From a virus, in IMG/VR virus record IMGVR_UViG_3300032116_010476, positions 1 through 64,000 of that record: DNA of 64,000 nucleotides; one strand, written 5' to 3'. Below, in pieces: positions 52,192 to 61,742 of the stretch (positions are counted from its first letter, which is position 1; every line of letters starts with the position of its first letter). The notes below the pieces were generated by a model, which was not told the origin of the DNA, ran no database searches, and saw nothing but the letters and a program-made list of their open reading frames with translations. The translations under genes and the position numbers were made by a program.

Positions 52192-54837
52192 TTATTCTTC
52201 TACGTTAGTTATTGTTCTAGGAACCGCCAACCCTCTTGAGAAAGAGTTACCATCTCCACCAATAAAATCACCATTGGTCAAATCTCTTGGTGCGTGTCCA
52301 AAGTTTGCCATGCCAGTAACAGGGCGTTCTTTAAACAATGGAGTCATGTCCATCGATATTTCAACTTCTCTTGGAAATTGAGCAGATTTACCTTTTGAGC
52401 CAGTCCAAGTAATAATATTGTTTAAATATGACCAGTCTTGTTGTGACGTTTCATTTATTGTTTCCCACGCAGCACCATCTGGAATACTAAGACCAACACG
52501 GTTAATTACAATAGGTTGTTCTTTGTATATATCACCCAATGTCAACAAAACAAACGCCGGTACCATAAACTGATTTTCACTACCATCTTGTTGACTAGGC
52601 GCAGATGTATAATTTGCAGGCATTGTTAATCCGCACAAATAATTAATACGTGTCCACATTGGCAATAACTCTTTTATGCTATTGGCAATTACCTTGAATG
52701 AAAAACTCAACTGACGTGTTATACCATCGTAGGTATAAACCTTATCTGCACGTCCAATATACTTGTAGTTAACCCAGTCGGCTTGGAAACTATCATTGAT
52801 ACCAGTGACAGATGCTCTGAATGGTATATACTTTTCGTTAACCATATCGTAAAAGTAAAAGGCGATCAAATCATCATTATATGGTTCATAAGTTGTCCAA
52901 CCAGAAATGCCAGTATCGTCTGATATTTGTTTTTCTTTATTCAAAATAGTCAATCTGTTAATACCATCACCAGCGTTAGATGTTGCCATCTTACGACTAT
53001 TCTTACGGTCATGTTTTCCTAGACCATCCAACAGTTGTGTACTGTCTTTATAGTTATCAACCAACTTTTTATCATTGATATTTGATTGTTTAAGTTTATC
53101 GATGCCAAACAATGTGGTGTCAGGACTAGTAAATACACGTGTGTCAGCGTTGGTAAACGCAATTGAATATCCAGTATTCTTAATTTTTTCAACTAATCTG
53201 TTGAGATCCTTGATTTGTTCTTTATTAATTGGATCTTCTTTCTTGGTTTGAAGAGTAGAATTTATACGATCACCAACGTCATTAATTTCTGACGGAAGCC
53301 CTTTGAACTTTCCATCTTCCATGTTCTTATGAAAGTTGGCAAGATTACCGTTATCATTGGCATCTCTACGTTTTTTAGCGTAAGTTCCTTCAACTGCAAC
53401 CGCAGAACGTTTTTCATCACCACTTCCTTGACGAGTTGGTATATCGGTTATCGATTTGATAAAAAATACGCTTGGAACAGTGTCGAATCCATACTTTTTG
53501 AAGAAGTCTTCCTGTGGTTTAATAACAATAACGTCATTTGCGTTAGTTAAGTCCAATGGAGGACCGTCCATTTTTGTAGGAAATCTATTGGTCTTGTCGA
53601 GATACTTTTTATAGTTCATCAACATCACAGAGAACTTGAAATTGTTGGAAATATCCTTACGGTATGGTTCAATACCCACAGATTTTCCGTATTTTTCCAC
53701 GTTGTCTACGTCTTTTTCAAACTTAAATCCGGTTGTTCCACCATTAATTGTAGGTCCAGTTACTTCAGTTCCAGAAATTTTCTGTTCAGTACCATCAACA
53801 AATACAATTCTTCTGTTTTGTGGTGCTTCATTACCATCTTTACGAATGTTTTTTGGTCCGCCGTCGCTACTTCCAGCAATCCACAACTGATTCAACGTAA
53901 TTTCAGCGTCAGTGATAACATGATGTTTATTGAACTTTCCTTTTTTATCAGAAATCATCCAACCATATGCACCTTCATCTGCTCGATATCCAGTTTTTTC
54001 AGGTTGTTTGCTGTTAATAAATGAAGGAAATACTGATGCCGCAATGGATCTCAAGAAACTATTCTTTTTTGCATTACCACCCCAACGTGACGCAAGAGAA
54101 TTATAACCACCAGAAGCGGTTTTACCTCTCAAAAGACCCTTACCACCACCAATTGCTTGTTTTGATAAAGGTGAATTATCAGAGTCATCTTGAATTCCGG
54201 CACCTACAGTTCCTTTTGGTGATGATCTGCCGTTATTTACACCGAACCCCACAACACTTGCCAATGCGCCTAAAATACCGCCAGACAAATCAATATGTCT
54301 GGTTGGTCTAGGAAGTATACCCAATGAACCCGGACGCAACGTTGCGACTATAGGCATCAACGGATTATACAAATTGGTTTCGTTAAACGGTTGTAGATTC
54401 TGTAACAACAACTGTTTGAACAAAAAGATGACACCATTGCCAGATACGCTATATTTGGAGATACGAATTACGTCCTGTAAAGTGGATCCTATTGGAAACG
54501 CACGACTGTCGTACTTCTTAATTGCGTTTGTTCCACTGGTTCCTTCATTTGGATTATACCAAACAAACGGTTGACGTGGACCAAAACGTAACAAACCATT
54601 AGCATAATCAGTTTTTCCAGTAAATCTGGTTAAAATCTTCTGATTGTTGGCAATATAAAGTTTCTCGATTTTACCGGGAATACGTTCCGTAGGATAATCC
54701 AATGGTACCTTGTTGATAGGAGGTACCATATTACGTGGATTATTTGGATCATTTCCAGGCGTAGGTGCACTAGATGCGTTCTTGTAACGGGTTTCTAGTG
54801 GAAACGATATTGAGTTTCTTTGAATTTGATCTGCCAT
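52192..54837 (-). CDS. putative baseplate/tail structural protein, 881 aa
   Basis: The chain is beta-rich with many Asn/Gly/Pro turns, RTITN-type C-terminus, and a Ser/Lys/Gly-rich low-complexity centre (about residues 215-260). It lies between the gp53-like gene and the tape measure, so it is part of the baseplate or tail tip. No catalytic motif seen. Confidence 0.5.
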   Translation of the reverse strand: MADQIQRNSISFPLETRYKNASSAPTPGNDPNNPRNMVPPINKVPLDYPTERIPGKIEKLYIANNQKILTRFTGKTDYANGLLRFGPRQPFVWYNPNEGTSGTNAIKKYDSRAFPIGSTLQDVIRISKYSVSGNGVIFLFKQLLLQNLQPFNETNLYNPLMPIVATLRPGSLGILPRPTRHIDLSGGILGALASVVGFGVNNGRSSPKGTVGAGIQDDSDNSPLSKQAIGGGKGLLRGKTASGGYNSLASRWGGNAKKNSFLRSIAASVFPSFINSKQPEKTGYRADEGAYGWMISDKKGKFNKHHVITDAEITLNQLWIAGSSDGGPKNIRKDGNEAPQNRRIVFVDGTEQKISGTEVTGPTINGGTTGFKFEKDVDNVEKYGKSVGIEPYRKDISNNFKFSVMLMNYKKYLDKTNRFPTKMDGPPLDLTNANDVIVIKPQEDFFKKYGFDTVPSVFFIKSITDIPTRQGSGDEKRSAVAVEGTYAKKRRDANDNGNLANFHKNMEDGKFKGLPSEINDVGDRINSTLQTKKEDPINKEQIKDLNRLVEKIKNTGYSIAFTNADTRVFTSPDTTLFGIDKLKQSNINDKKLVDNYKDSTQLLDGLGKHDRKNSRKMATSNAGDGINRLTILNKEKQISDDTGISGWTTYEPYNDDLIAFYFYDMVNEKYIPFRASVTGINDSFQADWVNYKYIGRADKVYTYDGITRQLSFSFKVIANSIKELLPMWTRINYLCGLTMPANYTSAPSQQDGSENQFMVPAFVLLTLGDIYKEQPIVINRVGLSIPDGAAWETINETSQQDWSYLNNIITWTGSKGKSAQFPREVEISMDMTPLFKERPVTGMANFGHAPRDLTNGDFIGGDGNSFSRGLAVPRTITNVEE

Positions 54838-54846
54838 ATTTTATAA

Positions 54847-57800
54847 TTATGTACTTGCAAGAGCAAGTTGTTCACTTACTTTTCTACCGTCAAGATTTAC
54901 TGCAATACCACCACTCATCATCAAGTTAATCAAAGTATCAAGTTTTTGATTGGTTTTTTCTATTGCTGCAATTACGTTTTCTTGTGGTCCAGCGGCCGCA
55001 TCAGCACCAGCATTAATACCCCCGGTATCAACACCAATTAGTTTTCCAACAATCTTGAACGGTACACTCAATACGTTTTGTATAAACTGACCAATTGAAG
55101 AAAATCCTTTCATTATCATTTCGAAAATAAATTCAAAAGGAGAGGTGAAAATACTCAATATTGCAGATCCAACACCAACCAAACCCTTGATGATGCCATC
55201 ACCCAAAGTTGAATTGCTCTTTCCAACAAACAAGTTGGATACAAAATCCCACGCATCAACCCACGGTTGAATAAACAAATTATACCACAATTGTCCGAAC
55301 GAAGTTATTCCGGTCAATAATGCGTTACCAATCATTGATACAAATGATTTGGCGCCTTCAACAATTGAATCCCAAACACCCGAAAATCCTCCTTCAAACA
55401 TTCCAGTGATAGACGACCACAAATTAGGAAATAAAGCGGTAAATGTCTTGAATATTAATACAGGTAGGAAATAAACATATGAGAGTATCGCCTTTCCAAG
55501 AATAAACAAATTCTTCAAAATATCTTTGCCAGAAAATAACTCTTTCATTGCGTCAAATCCTTCTTTGAAATAACCAAATACAGACGACAAGGCTGATTTG
55601 ATAGCAGGAAACACCGGTTTTAACATTTCAAAGAACTTTCCTACTCCCGGTAGTTTAGCCAACAGATCGACTAATAATTCAAACGGACCAATAAATACGT
55701 CGTATAATGTTTCACCCAAAGCATCAAAGAACCCCATTCCTTTTTGAAGACGACTAAACAATCCCCAAATACCTTGTAATACAGCGATAACAGTTCCAGC
55801 AACTGGAATAGCTTTACCAGCGGTTCCCAATAATGTACCTATACGACCAATATTTCCAAATCCAGCCACAAATTTTCCAACTACACCTGACGCACTTCCA
55901 AATGCACTACTTATTCCACTGATTCGACCTAGTAAACGAGTCGCACCAGCATCAATTACAGAAAAGAATCCTCCGACAATTTTAAATACGATTGAAATCG
56001 GATTTAGAAACGTTCTGAATGATGCCCCAAATAACATCACTGCTGAATTTACTTTTAACAATAATACACCAATGTCAGTTGCGCCTTGTACAATCGTTTC
56101 AATACGTCCGTTTGCACCATCTAATGCATCACTAAATGCTTGTATAAGCGGTTCCAATGGTTCAAACATTTTATATAATGCATTTGCCAATATTTTAACT
56201 GGAACCAATATTGCATTAAAAACAAGAAGAGCTACTTTCAATGCAGGAATCAATAATTTGACTGCAACGTTTACAACCGGAGTCAAAATATCAGCAAGTA
56301 TCTGTTTGAATGCCATAAACGTATTACTCAATTGTGCCATTGCACTTTGCATCTGAGTACGCATCAACAACTCTTTGCCAGTCTCCTCGTTTTGCTCTTT
56401 CATTGCTTCAAGAGCTTTTTCGTATGATGCCTTTTCTTTGTCAGACAACTGTGCAAGTTTTTCTTCGTTCTTCAACATCTTGGTCAACTCAACTGCACTA
56501 TATCCAGTTGCCTTAGCAAGTGCCTCTTGTTGGAAGACATTCATCTTATTGAAGTCACCCATTGAACGTACTTGATTCAATATCTCCTTTTGAGCACCAG
56601 CAACATCTCCTTGGAATGCAAGTTGACGTGCGGCATTAAGATTGAGATTCTTGCCCAACAACACACTTGCTTCCATTTCATCCGATACACTCTGAGTGAA
56701 ATTCAACAATCCTTTTGCAGAACTTGCGGATTTATCCAAACTTACACCAAGTTGTTTTGCTTGAACTGCAGCTAAAGTCATTTGTTTGACGTTGCCTCTC
56801 ATCAACGTAACGGTATCATCAGATGCGTTGGCAACATCTCTCATCACTTCATCTAAATTGACACCAGCAGCGTTTGCTAAATTAGCGGTAAACCCAGCCA
56901 TTGCTGATGCTTGTTTATCAGTCATTCCACCGATAGATGACATCTTTTGTAAAAACCCAGCAGCGTTTGCTTCACTAACTCCGTAGTTTGCTGCCAATAA
57001 AGATGTGGTTTGTGCCAATTCTTTATTAATCAACAATGATGTACCAAATACGTTACCGAGAGCGGCAAGTGACTCATATGCCTTATCAATATTAACACCC
57101 AACGTGACAAACTGTTGATTCAACTCAAGTGCCGTCTTTTCCAACCCACGAGCAGCTTCTCTGCTCAATCCAAGTTTCTGTCTAAATGCACCAGCAGCTT
57201 TATCTAATTCAACAAAACGATCAAAGGCATCACTGAATGATGCAATCATATCTTTGATAAATCCGATTTGACTCTCCAGCTTCTTTTTTAACGCTTCCGC
57301 CTTTTTAACTTGTTCTTCTTGTTCTTTGACGATATCGTCGTTTAACTTTACATCATCGGTGAGTGCTTTTAATTTGTCACCTTCAGTCTTGAGTTGTTCT
57401 TCCAATGACTTAACTTTGTTTTCGTCACACTTTGTAACTCTATCGCACAAATCTTTTTCGTTCTTCAACTTTTCTTGAAGTTGTTTAACATTATCATCAC
57501 CAATCTTGATGCCTTCGTGACGTTGTTTCATCAACTCATCAAGTTTTTTCTTTTCTTTATCAAGTTCAGCGTTTGCCTTCTTTAATGGTTCATCGAACAC
57601 CAAACCAGCAATTGCACTAAATGTACGTAATAAATCTTCTCCTGTACTGACTCCTTTTTGTAAAAATCCACTAAAGGTCTCGGCTGGATTTGCAAACGCA
57701 TTGGTAACCAAATCTATTTCTCTGTGCAATTCTCTGGCTTGTTTCGCTGCCATTTTTGCAGCTTCACCCAAGTGATCAACTGAACGGTCCAAGATACGAA

Positions 57801-57900
57801 TCTGATCGGTTACCTCCTTTGAAGCGGCACCTCCCTTTTTAAGACTATCAGTAAGGTCTTTTACCGCTTTTTTAGTTTGATCTAGTGTATCGTCTGCCAT
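54847..57900 (-). CDS. tail tape measure protein, 1017 aa
   Basis: The protein has an N-terminal coiled-coil (about residues 1-230, Lys/Glu-rich), a central helical region, and long hydrophobic stretches from about 550 to 960, the usual pattern of tape measure proteins. Gene order (gp26-like protein, short overlapping ORF, then this) is that of tail operons. It sets tail length and probably crosses the inner membrane on injection. Length would predict a tail of roughly 150 nm by the usual 1.5 A per residue. Confidence 0.85.
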   Translation of the reverse strand: MADDTLDQTKKAVKDLTDSLKKGGAASKEVTDQIRILDRSVDHLGEAAKMAAKQARELHREIDLVTNAFANPAETFSGFLQKGVSTGEDLLRTFSAIAGLVFDEPLKKANAELDKEKKKLDELMKQRHEGIKIGDDNVKQLQEKLKNEKDLCDRVTKCDENKVKSLEEQLKTEGDKLKALTDDVKLNDDIVKEQEEQVKKAEALKKKLESQIGFIKDMIASFSDAFDRFVELDKAAGAFRQKLGLSREAARGLEKTALELNQQFVTLGVNIDKAYESLAALGNVFGTSLLINKELAQTTSLLAANYGVSEANAAGFLQKMSSIGGMTDKQASAMAGFTANLANAAGVNLDEVMRDVANASDDTVTLMRGNVKQMTLAAVQAKQLGVSLDKSASSAKGLLNFTQSVSDEMEASVLLGKNLNLNAARQLAFQGDVAGAQKEILNQVRSMGDFNKMNVFQQEALAKATGYSAVELTKMLKNEEKLAQLSDKEKASYEKALEAMKEQNEETGKELLMRTQMQSAMAQLSNTFMAFKQILADILTPVVNVAVKLLIPALKVALLVFNAILVPVKILANALYKMFEPLEPLIQAFSDALDGANGRIETIVQGATDIGVLLLKVNSAVMLFGASFRTFLNPISIVFKIVGGFFSVIDAGATRLLGRISGISSAFGSASGVVGKFVAGFGNIGRIGTLLGTAGKAIPVAGTVIAVLQGIWGLFSRLQKGMGFFDALGETLYDVFIGPFELLVDLLAKLPGVGKFFEMLKPVFPAIKSALSSVFGYFKEGFDAMKELFSGKDILKNLFILGKAILSYVYFLPVLIFKTFTALFPNLWSSITGMFEGGFSGVWDSIVEGAKSFVSMIGNALLTGITSFGQLWYNLFIQPWVDAWDFVSNLFVGKSNSTLGDGIIKGLVGVGSAILSIFTSPFEFIFEMIMKGFSSIGQFIQNVLSVPFKIVGKLIGVDTGGINAGADAAAGPQENVIAAIEKTNQKLDTLINLMMSGGIAVNLDGRKVSEQLALAST

Positions 57901-57960
57901 AAAAATCTATTGTGCCTTATAAATATAAAATTTATATGGTTATTGTTCGATTTTCTATGG

Positions 57961-58137
57961 TTATTTACCTTTGGGTTTTGATGCCTTTTCCATTTGTTCG
58001 TTCTCTTTTTTACGAACTTCGGCCAGTTTACGTAGATAAAATATGCGTAAGTGTACAGGTAGATTGTACACTATTTCGTGGTTGAACGCTCCCTCGGAGT
58101 AATATGCCAAATCGAAGATTTGGGAATGTAATGAAAT
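57961..58137 (-). CDS. second tail-assembly chaperone frame (no canonical start)
   Basis: The reverse frame is open from 58173 to TAA at 57963-57961. It encodes HSQIFDLAYYSEGAFNHEIVY, then NLPVHLRIFYLRKL, then a Lys/Glu-rich tail. The pattern (IFxLxYxxxGxF...VYxLPxxLRxFYxxKL) is that of a small protein following gp26 in T4-like phages. No ATG, GTG or TTG lies in the open window. Either ATT at 58137 is used (with GGAAGA a few bases upstream), or a +1 slip at TTT-T in the end of the 58139 gene extends it, as in lambda gpG-T. It directly precedes the tape measure. Confidence 0.6.
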   Translation of the reverse strand: MSLHSQIFDLAYYSEGAFNHEIVYNLPVHLRIFYLRKLAEVRKKENEQMEKASKPKGK

Positions 58138-58138
58138 C

Positions 58139-59017
58139 TTATCTTCCGGTGTCAGGCCAAAAGAACTGTGCCGTCATCGGCACAGACACCCTCTCTTCGT
58201 GCGAACATTCATCACATCCAAAGTCGAATGTCATATCTAAATCAGGCGTTTGTTCACGTACATGTTGTCTGAATGACAAACTATCTCTGGATGGCATTTC
58301 TTGAGTGACAAAACGTTGGATTGCAGTTCTATCAGAATTACCGTCGATTGATATAATCATGGTACGCAACCGTGTGGTAACATCGCTACTTGCATTTTTG
58401 TTAAGTTTTGCAAGTGCTTTTATTTCGGCATCGATTGCCATTTCATCACGGTGTGTCAACAACTTGTACTTGATAAGTTTCTTGGTATACGGAAGAAGAA
58501 ATTCAAACTCATTATGACCCTTTGGATACAAAGATAAATCCAATTCTTTTGACTTCATCAAACTAAGATCAATCTTTCTTTCACACTCAGTCTGACACTT
58601 TGGACAAGTAATCTTAACTGGACCATAAACATCACCATATGCGAGTCGTCTTGCGGCAAAGAAAGCAGCGTTCTTATCACCAATAAGAACATCATCAATT
58701 TTAACCGGGGTTACAATAAGTGACTCAAGAAGTTTGTCCAAAACAATTCCTTTACGAATAAGGTTTTGATTTGTAAGGATATCTTCCTCCTTTGCAGTCA
58801 TCATCTTCAATTCCAATTGTCCATTAGAAAGAGGATGTCCTTCTGGATAGAAATGACCCTGACTGGGCAACTCTATAGTTTCAGTAGGAAACTTGCTTAC
58901 CACCTTTTGTGACGCGTCAGTTTGATTAAATGGAACTGACATGGTTTGTGGTTTTTGAATTGGAGGTCCACCCACAATTGTTGAGGGTCTAGTAATAGAA
59001 ATGGTTTCGTCACTCAT
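58139..59017 (-). CDS. 26: T4 gp26-like baseplate hub assembly protein, zinc ribbon
   Basis: 292 aa. IELPSQGHFYPEGHPLSNG, MTAKEEDILTNQNLI, IGDKNAAFFAARRLAYG and the ending AQFFWPD match the T4 gp26 family. Unlike T4 gp26 (208 aa) it has two Cys pairs (CPKC...C and CDEC) forming a likely zinc ribbon. Its coding end overlaps the start-less frame, a hint that it plays the role of the first chaperone of the tape measure. Confidence 0.8.
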   Translation of the reverse strand: MSDETISITRPSTIVGGPPIQKPQTMSVPFNQTDASQKVVSKFPTETIELPSQGHFYPEGHPLSNGQLELKMMTAKEEDILTNQNLIRKGIVLDKLLESLIVTPVKIDDVLIGDKNAAFFAARRLAYGDVYGPVKITCPKCQTECERKIDLSLMKSKELDLSLYPKGHNEFEFLLPYTKKLIKYKLLTHRDEMAIDAEIKALAKLNKNASSDVTTRLRTMIISIDGNSDRTAIQRFVTQEMPSRDSLSFRQHVREQTPDLDMTFDFGCDECSHEERVSVPMTAQFFWPDTGR

Positions 59018-59074
59018 AATAACTTTTTGTTATAACAATATATATACCGTCTTTAAATTTTTGGGTTATTTTAA

Positions 59075-59428
59075 TTAAGAACTCGTTCCACCTTTTTGAG
59101 CAGCTTTCAAATTGTTCTCAGCAGCAGTCACACCATCTTCAGCATTTTCTTCCGATTTCCTTGCATTGTTCAACGTATCTTGTTCATTGCCACTATCATT
59201 GCCTCTAGCTTCTGCTGCGTCTACCGCATCTGACGCTTGTTGTGTACGACTTTGCGCCTGTTGTTCTTTTACTTTGGCAATAGCAACACGTGTTTGTTGA
59301 AGAGCAACATTTTGTGCCTTTGCTTTTTTGTTCAATGTTTCTAAAGCCTTTGTGAATTTATCACTATCAACCACTTCCGACAATACTTCGTTAATGATTG
59401 ACTTTAATTCAGCTCTGGTAATCTTCAT
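59075..59428 (-). CDS. coiled-coil protein with CTS-like N-terminus, 117 aa
   Basis: The N-terminus MKITRAELKSIINEVLSEVV is an amphipathic helix like those of other structural genes here (35756, 45960, 60762). The rest is Ala/Gln/Glu-rich heptads, an obvious coiled coil. Function unknown. The TATAAATA octamer on the opposite strand ends 4 bp before the start. Confidence 0.6.
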   Translation of the reverse strand: MKITRAELKSIINEVLSEVVDSDKFTKALETLNKKAKAQNVALQQTRVAIAKVKEQQAQSRTQQASDAVDAAEARGNDSGNEQDTLNNARKSEENAEDGVTAAENNLKAAQKGGTSS

Positions 59429-59454
59429 ATCGTATAAATAGTATACCGCATAAA

Positions 59455-59485
59455 AAACCTCCCAACTGTTTGAGTTGAGAGGTTT
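59455..59485 (-). terminator. rho-independent terminator after tail tube gene
   Basis: Minus-strand AAACCTCTCAACT-loop-AGTTGGGAGGTTT (one G-U pair) followed by TTT. It ends the tail tube transcript before the coiled-coil gene. Confidence 0.8.
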
Positions 59486-59506
59486 AAATCCAATCGATGT
59501 TTTATA

Positions 59507-59998
59507 TTAGAATTGTAGAATTGCGTAGTCGTAAGCAAGATTCATTGTGATATTCAACGAATCACCACCGCTTGACCAATCGAGACTACCGAACTCTGCG
59601 CTTACGATTTGAGCGCCTCTCAATTGCCACTCTTCAACCTTATCGCCTACTGGTCCAAGTACTGAAATGATACAATCTTTCTTGTAGAAGTCAAGATAAC
59701 CATCACGACCGGTAACAGATTCGTGGTGTAGACGAACCCATTCCATGACAGCTTGTGCACCAGATGGAGCAATTGGGTCATAAAGTTCCAATGAAATATC
59801 GTTCCAAACGCTCTTACCTTTGTAGTAACGTTGTACGTTGATATAATCAATGGTCTTCTTTTCTTGTGCTAGCTTTGGACGATCTGTCTTTTTGATCGTG
59901 AATGCTGGAATGCCATCGATGCTGAAAATGAAACGATTTTGAACTTTTGGCTCAAACACCGTGTAGAACATCTCATTTGGATTTAGTAGGTCTGCCAT
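59507..59998 (-). CDS. 19: tail tube protein (T4 gp19-like)
   Basis: 163 aa, equal to T4 gp19. Seen: RFIFSIDGIPAFTIKKTDRPKL, YYKGKSVWNDISLELYDP, and SLDWSSGGDSLNITMNLAYDYA, all typical of tail tube monomers. It forms the inner tube around which the sheath contracts. It is followed by a strong terminator. Confidence 0.93.
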   Translation of the reverse strand: MADLLNPNEMFYTVFEPKVQNRFIFSIDGIPAFTIKKTDRPKLAQEKKTIDYINVQRYYKGKSVWNDISLELYDPIAPSGAQAVMEWVRLHHESVTGRDGYLDFYKKDCIISVLGPVGDKVEEWQLRGAQIVSAEFGSLDWSSGGDSLNITMNLAYDYAILQF

Positions 59999-60070
59999 AT
60001 GTTATATTGGTTAGTTGATAATAAATATGAGTGATAAACTGTTATTATTCAAAAATTTTAGAAAAATACG

Positions 60071-60760
60071 TTATTTGGTTTCTTTCAAAGAAAGTTTTGC
60101 ATCATATACTTTGTTTACAGCGTTTTTTAGGTTATCCAAATGATTACGAGTTCTAAGCAATTTAAATACAATATTCTCTGAACTGAATTCTCCACCCTTG
60201 CTTAATCCAGATTCACGCATATCATACACTGATTTCAATACACGTTTTAAATCTTCAAGATTGTTGGATTTGATAGCGTTTTTAATTTGAAGAACCATGT
60301 CGGTATACTTCTTTTGAATAACATTTTTATCCAGATTCAACGTTAGTTTTTGTGGAAATTTAACCCATCGGTTATTCAAAATGCTATAAATACCCATCGC
60401 TCTATTTGCCTCTGTTATATCCTGTATGTACAGTTCTACACGATGTGCCTTTACTTGAATATTGTGATTTTTATTCCAGTTAGCTTTGATACTATCCACC
60501 ATCTTTTTTACAAGATCACGTTCCATAGACAACTTGTTAAAATCAATCAATACGTGAACGTCAATATCGCTACTTGGACCCCAGTTATAATTAGCAGCAC
60601 TACCTAACATATAAATGTCTTGTATTGGTGCGGTTAACTCGGATTCGGCGTAAAAGTCTTGCGCTACTTTCAACAATGCATCACGAACTTCTGGCTTTAT
60701 TGTATTATCAGGATTCCAGATATTCGGATTTAATGTATCGTTATAAATTCTTGCTTTCAT
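60071..60760 (-). CDS. nucleotidyltransferase-fold protein
   Basis: 229 aa. MLGSAANYNWGPSSDIDVHVLID contains the GS...DxD pattern of the pol-beta/NT superfamily, with the metal acids in SDIDVH. A helical C-terminal domain follows. Such genes occur in T4-like phages with unknown substrate. It overlaps the HAD gene's stop closely. Confidence 0.75.
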   Translation of the reverse strand: MKARIYNDTLNPNIWNPDNTIKPEVRDALLKVAQDFYAESELTAPIQDIYMLGSAANYNWGPSSDIDVHVLIDFNKLSMERDLVKKMVDSIKANWNKNHNIQVKAHRVELYIQDITEANRAMGIYSILNNRWVKFPQKLTLNLDKNVIQKKYTDMVLQIKNAIKSNNLEDLKRVLKSVYDMRESGLSKGGEFSSENIVFKLLRTRNHLDNLKNAVNKVYDAKLSLKETK

Positions 60761-60761
60761 A

Positions 60762-61388
60762 TTATATGTTAGACCAACTGTATCCGTAACTTTCTTGCGT
60801 CATTCCCAAAATCTTTTTGAGTTGTGATATGGTATCACTTGCGTTTTTATGTTCAATTGCAGTTCCTCCTTTTGATCTCCATTGAGCAATATTAGAAGGT
60901 AGATCGTCAATCAGTATGTGATTTGAGCCCAACGCGTATTGTTGTTTAGCTTCTGAACTATCTACCAAGATTATGTCTTGATCTTGTGGAGGAGGTACTA
61001 ATTGCGTAGCTAACCACTTACGTTTTCCAATATCAGCACTATTGCTCTTGGATCTTCTGGAAGAAGTGCTGCTTAAAATCTTGACTGGCAACTTCAATGA
61101 TGTTATAAATTTCCAAAGAACATCACCGTCCTGCAGTTTAGGCAATGTTGACCACCACGTTATACCTTTATCGGGTGGATTGTTTTGTATCAACGACCAC
61201 ATTTCACTAGTTCGTCCTTCGTTATCAAATTCATTAGGAGATTTACCACCTGAGATTTTCTTAAATCCCTCGTCGAAATCCACAAGAACACCATCCATAT
61301 CGCAGTAAATAACCGTAGCATTTTCATCTTCGGTTTCTAGAAGATTATGATCAAATACTTCAGGTAATGCGCTTTTTAACTGTATCAT
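60762..61388 (-). CDS. HAD-family nucleotidase/phosphatase-like
   Basis: 208 aa. Motif I CDMDGVLVDFD, motif II ILSSTS, motif III Lys in GKRKWL, and motif IV LIDDLPSN are all present. It resembles 5'(3')-deoxyribonucleotidases of phages. The N-terminal IQLKSALPEVFDHNLLE is a leader-like helix. The likely substrate is a nucleotide; unproven. Confidence 0.75.
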   Translation of the reverse strand: MIQLKSALPEVFDHNLLETEDENATVIYCDMDGVLVDFDEGFKKISGGKSPNEFDNEGRTSEMWSLIQNNPPDKGITWWSTLPKLQDGDVLWKFITSLKLPVKILSSTSSRRSKSNSADIGKRKWLATQLVPPPQDQDIILVDSSEAKQQYALGSNHILIDDLPSNIAQWRSKGGTAIEHKNASDTISQLKKILGMTQESYGYSWSNI

Positions 61389-61473
61389 TCGAATATAAAT
61401 ATCACTGAAATATCATAATATCTTGACAAAGTACAATCTTACCCCTAAGCATTGCAGCGCAATAAGCGAGTCA

Positions 61474-61668
61474 TTAAACTTTCAAAACGTTAATCAATAT
61501 ATTTTTAGAGTTTATGGCATTAATAGTTAAGTTATTATTTTGAGGTTTAGGCGCTTTAAGCGTCCATTTTAACTCTGTATTGCCAAGCTGACCATAATCT
61601 GGTCCAGCTATAACATGACTCAAATTATTGTCGTCATAAACCTCAAAATTATCTTCGTTTTCTTTCAC
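61474..61668 (-). CDS. small protein of unknown function, 64 aa
   Basis: GTG start at 61668. No ATG is available and no Shine-Dalgarno is clear. The chain is mixed with an Asn/Lys-rich end. It lies between the holin-like gene and the HAD gene. Confidence 0.45.
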   Translation of the reverse strand: MKENEDNFEVYDDNNLSHVIAGPDYGQLGNTELKWTLKAPKPQNNNLTINAINSKNILINVLKV

Positions 61669-61704
61669 TTATATAAATATGAAAACAAGTGTTAACGCAA
61701 TAAA

Positions 61705-61728
61705 AAACCCCGCTCAAAAGCGGGGTTT
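61705..61728 (-). terminator. terminator after holin-like gene
   Basis: Minus-strand AAACCCCGCT-TTTG-AGCGGGGTTT followed by TTT. The perfect 10-bp GC-rich stem sits just past the holin-like stop. Confidence 0.85.
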
Positions 61729-61742
61729 GTACAATGTTTATT

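Noticed and set aside
61423-61450. Plus-strand TTGACA with a TAAGCA box 17 bp later
   Set aside because: It would transcribe antisense into minus-strand genes; the -10 is poor and nothing supports a plus-strand gene there.
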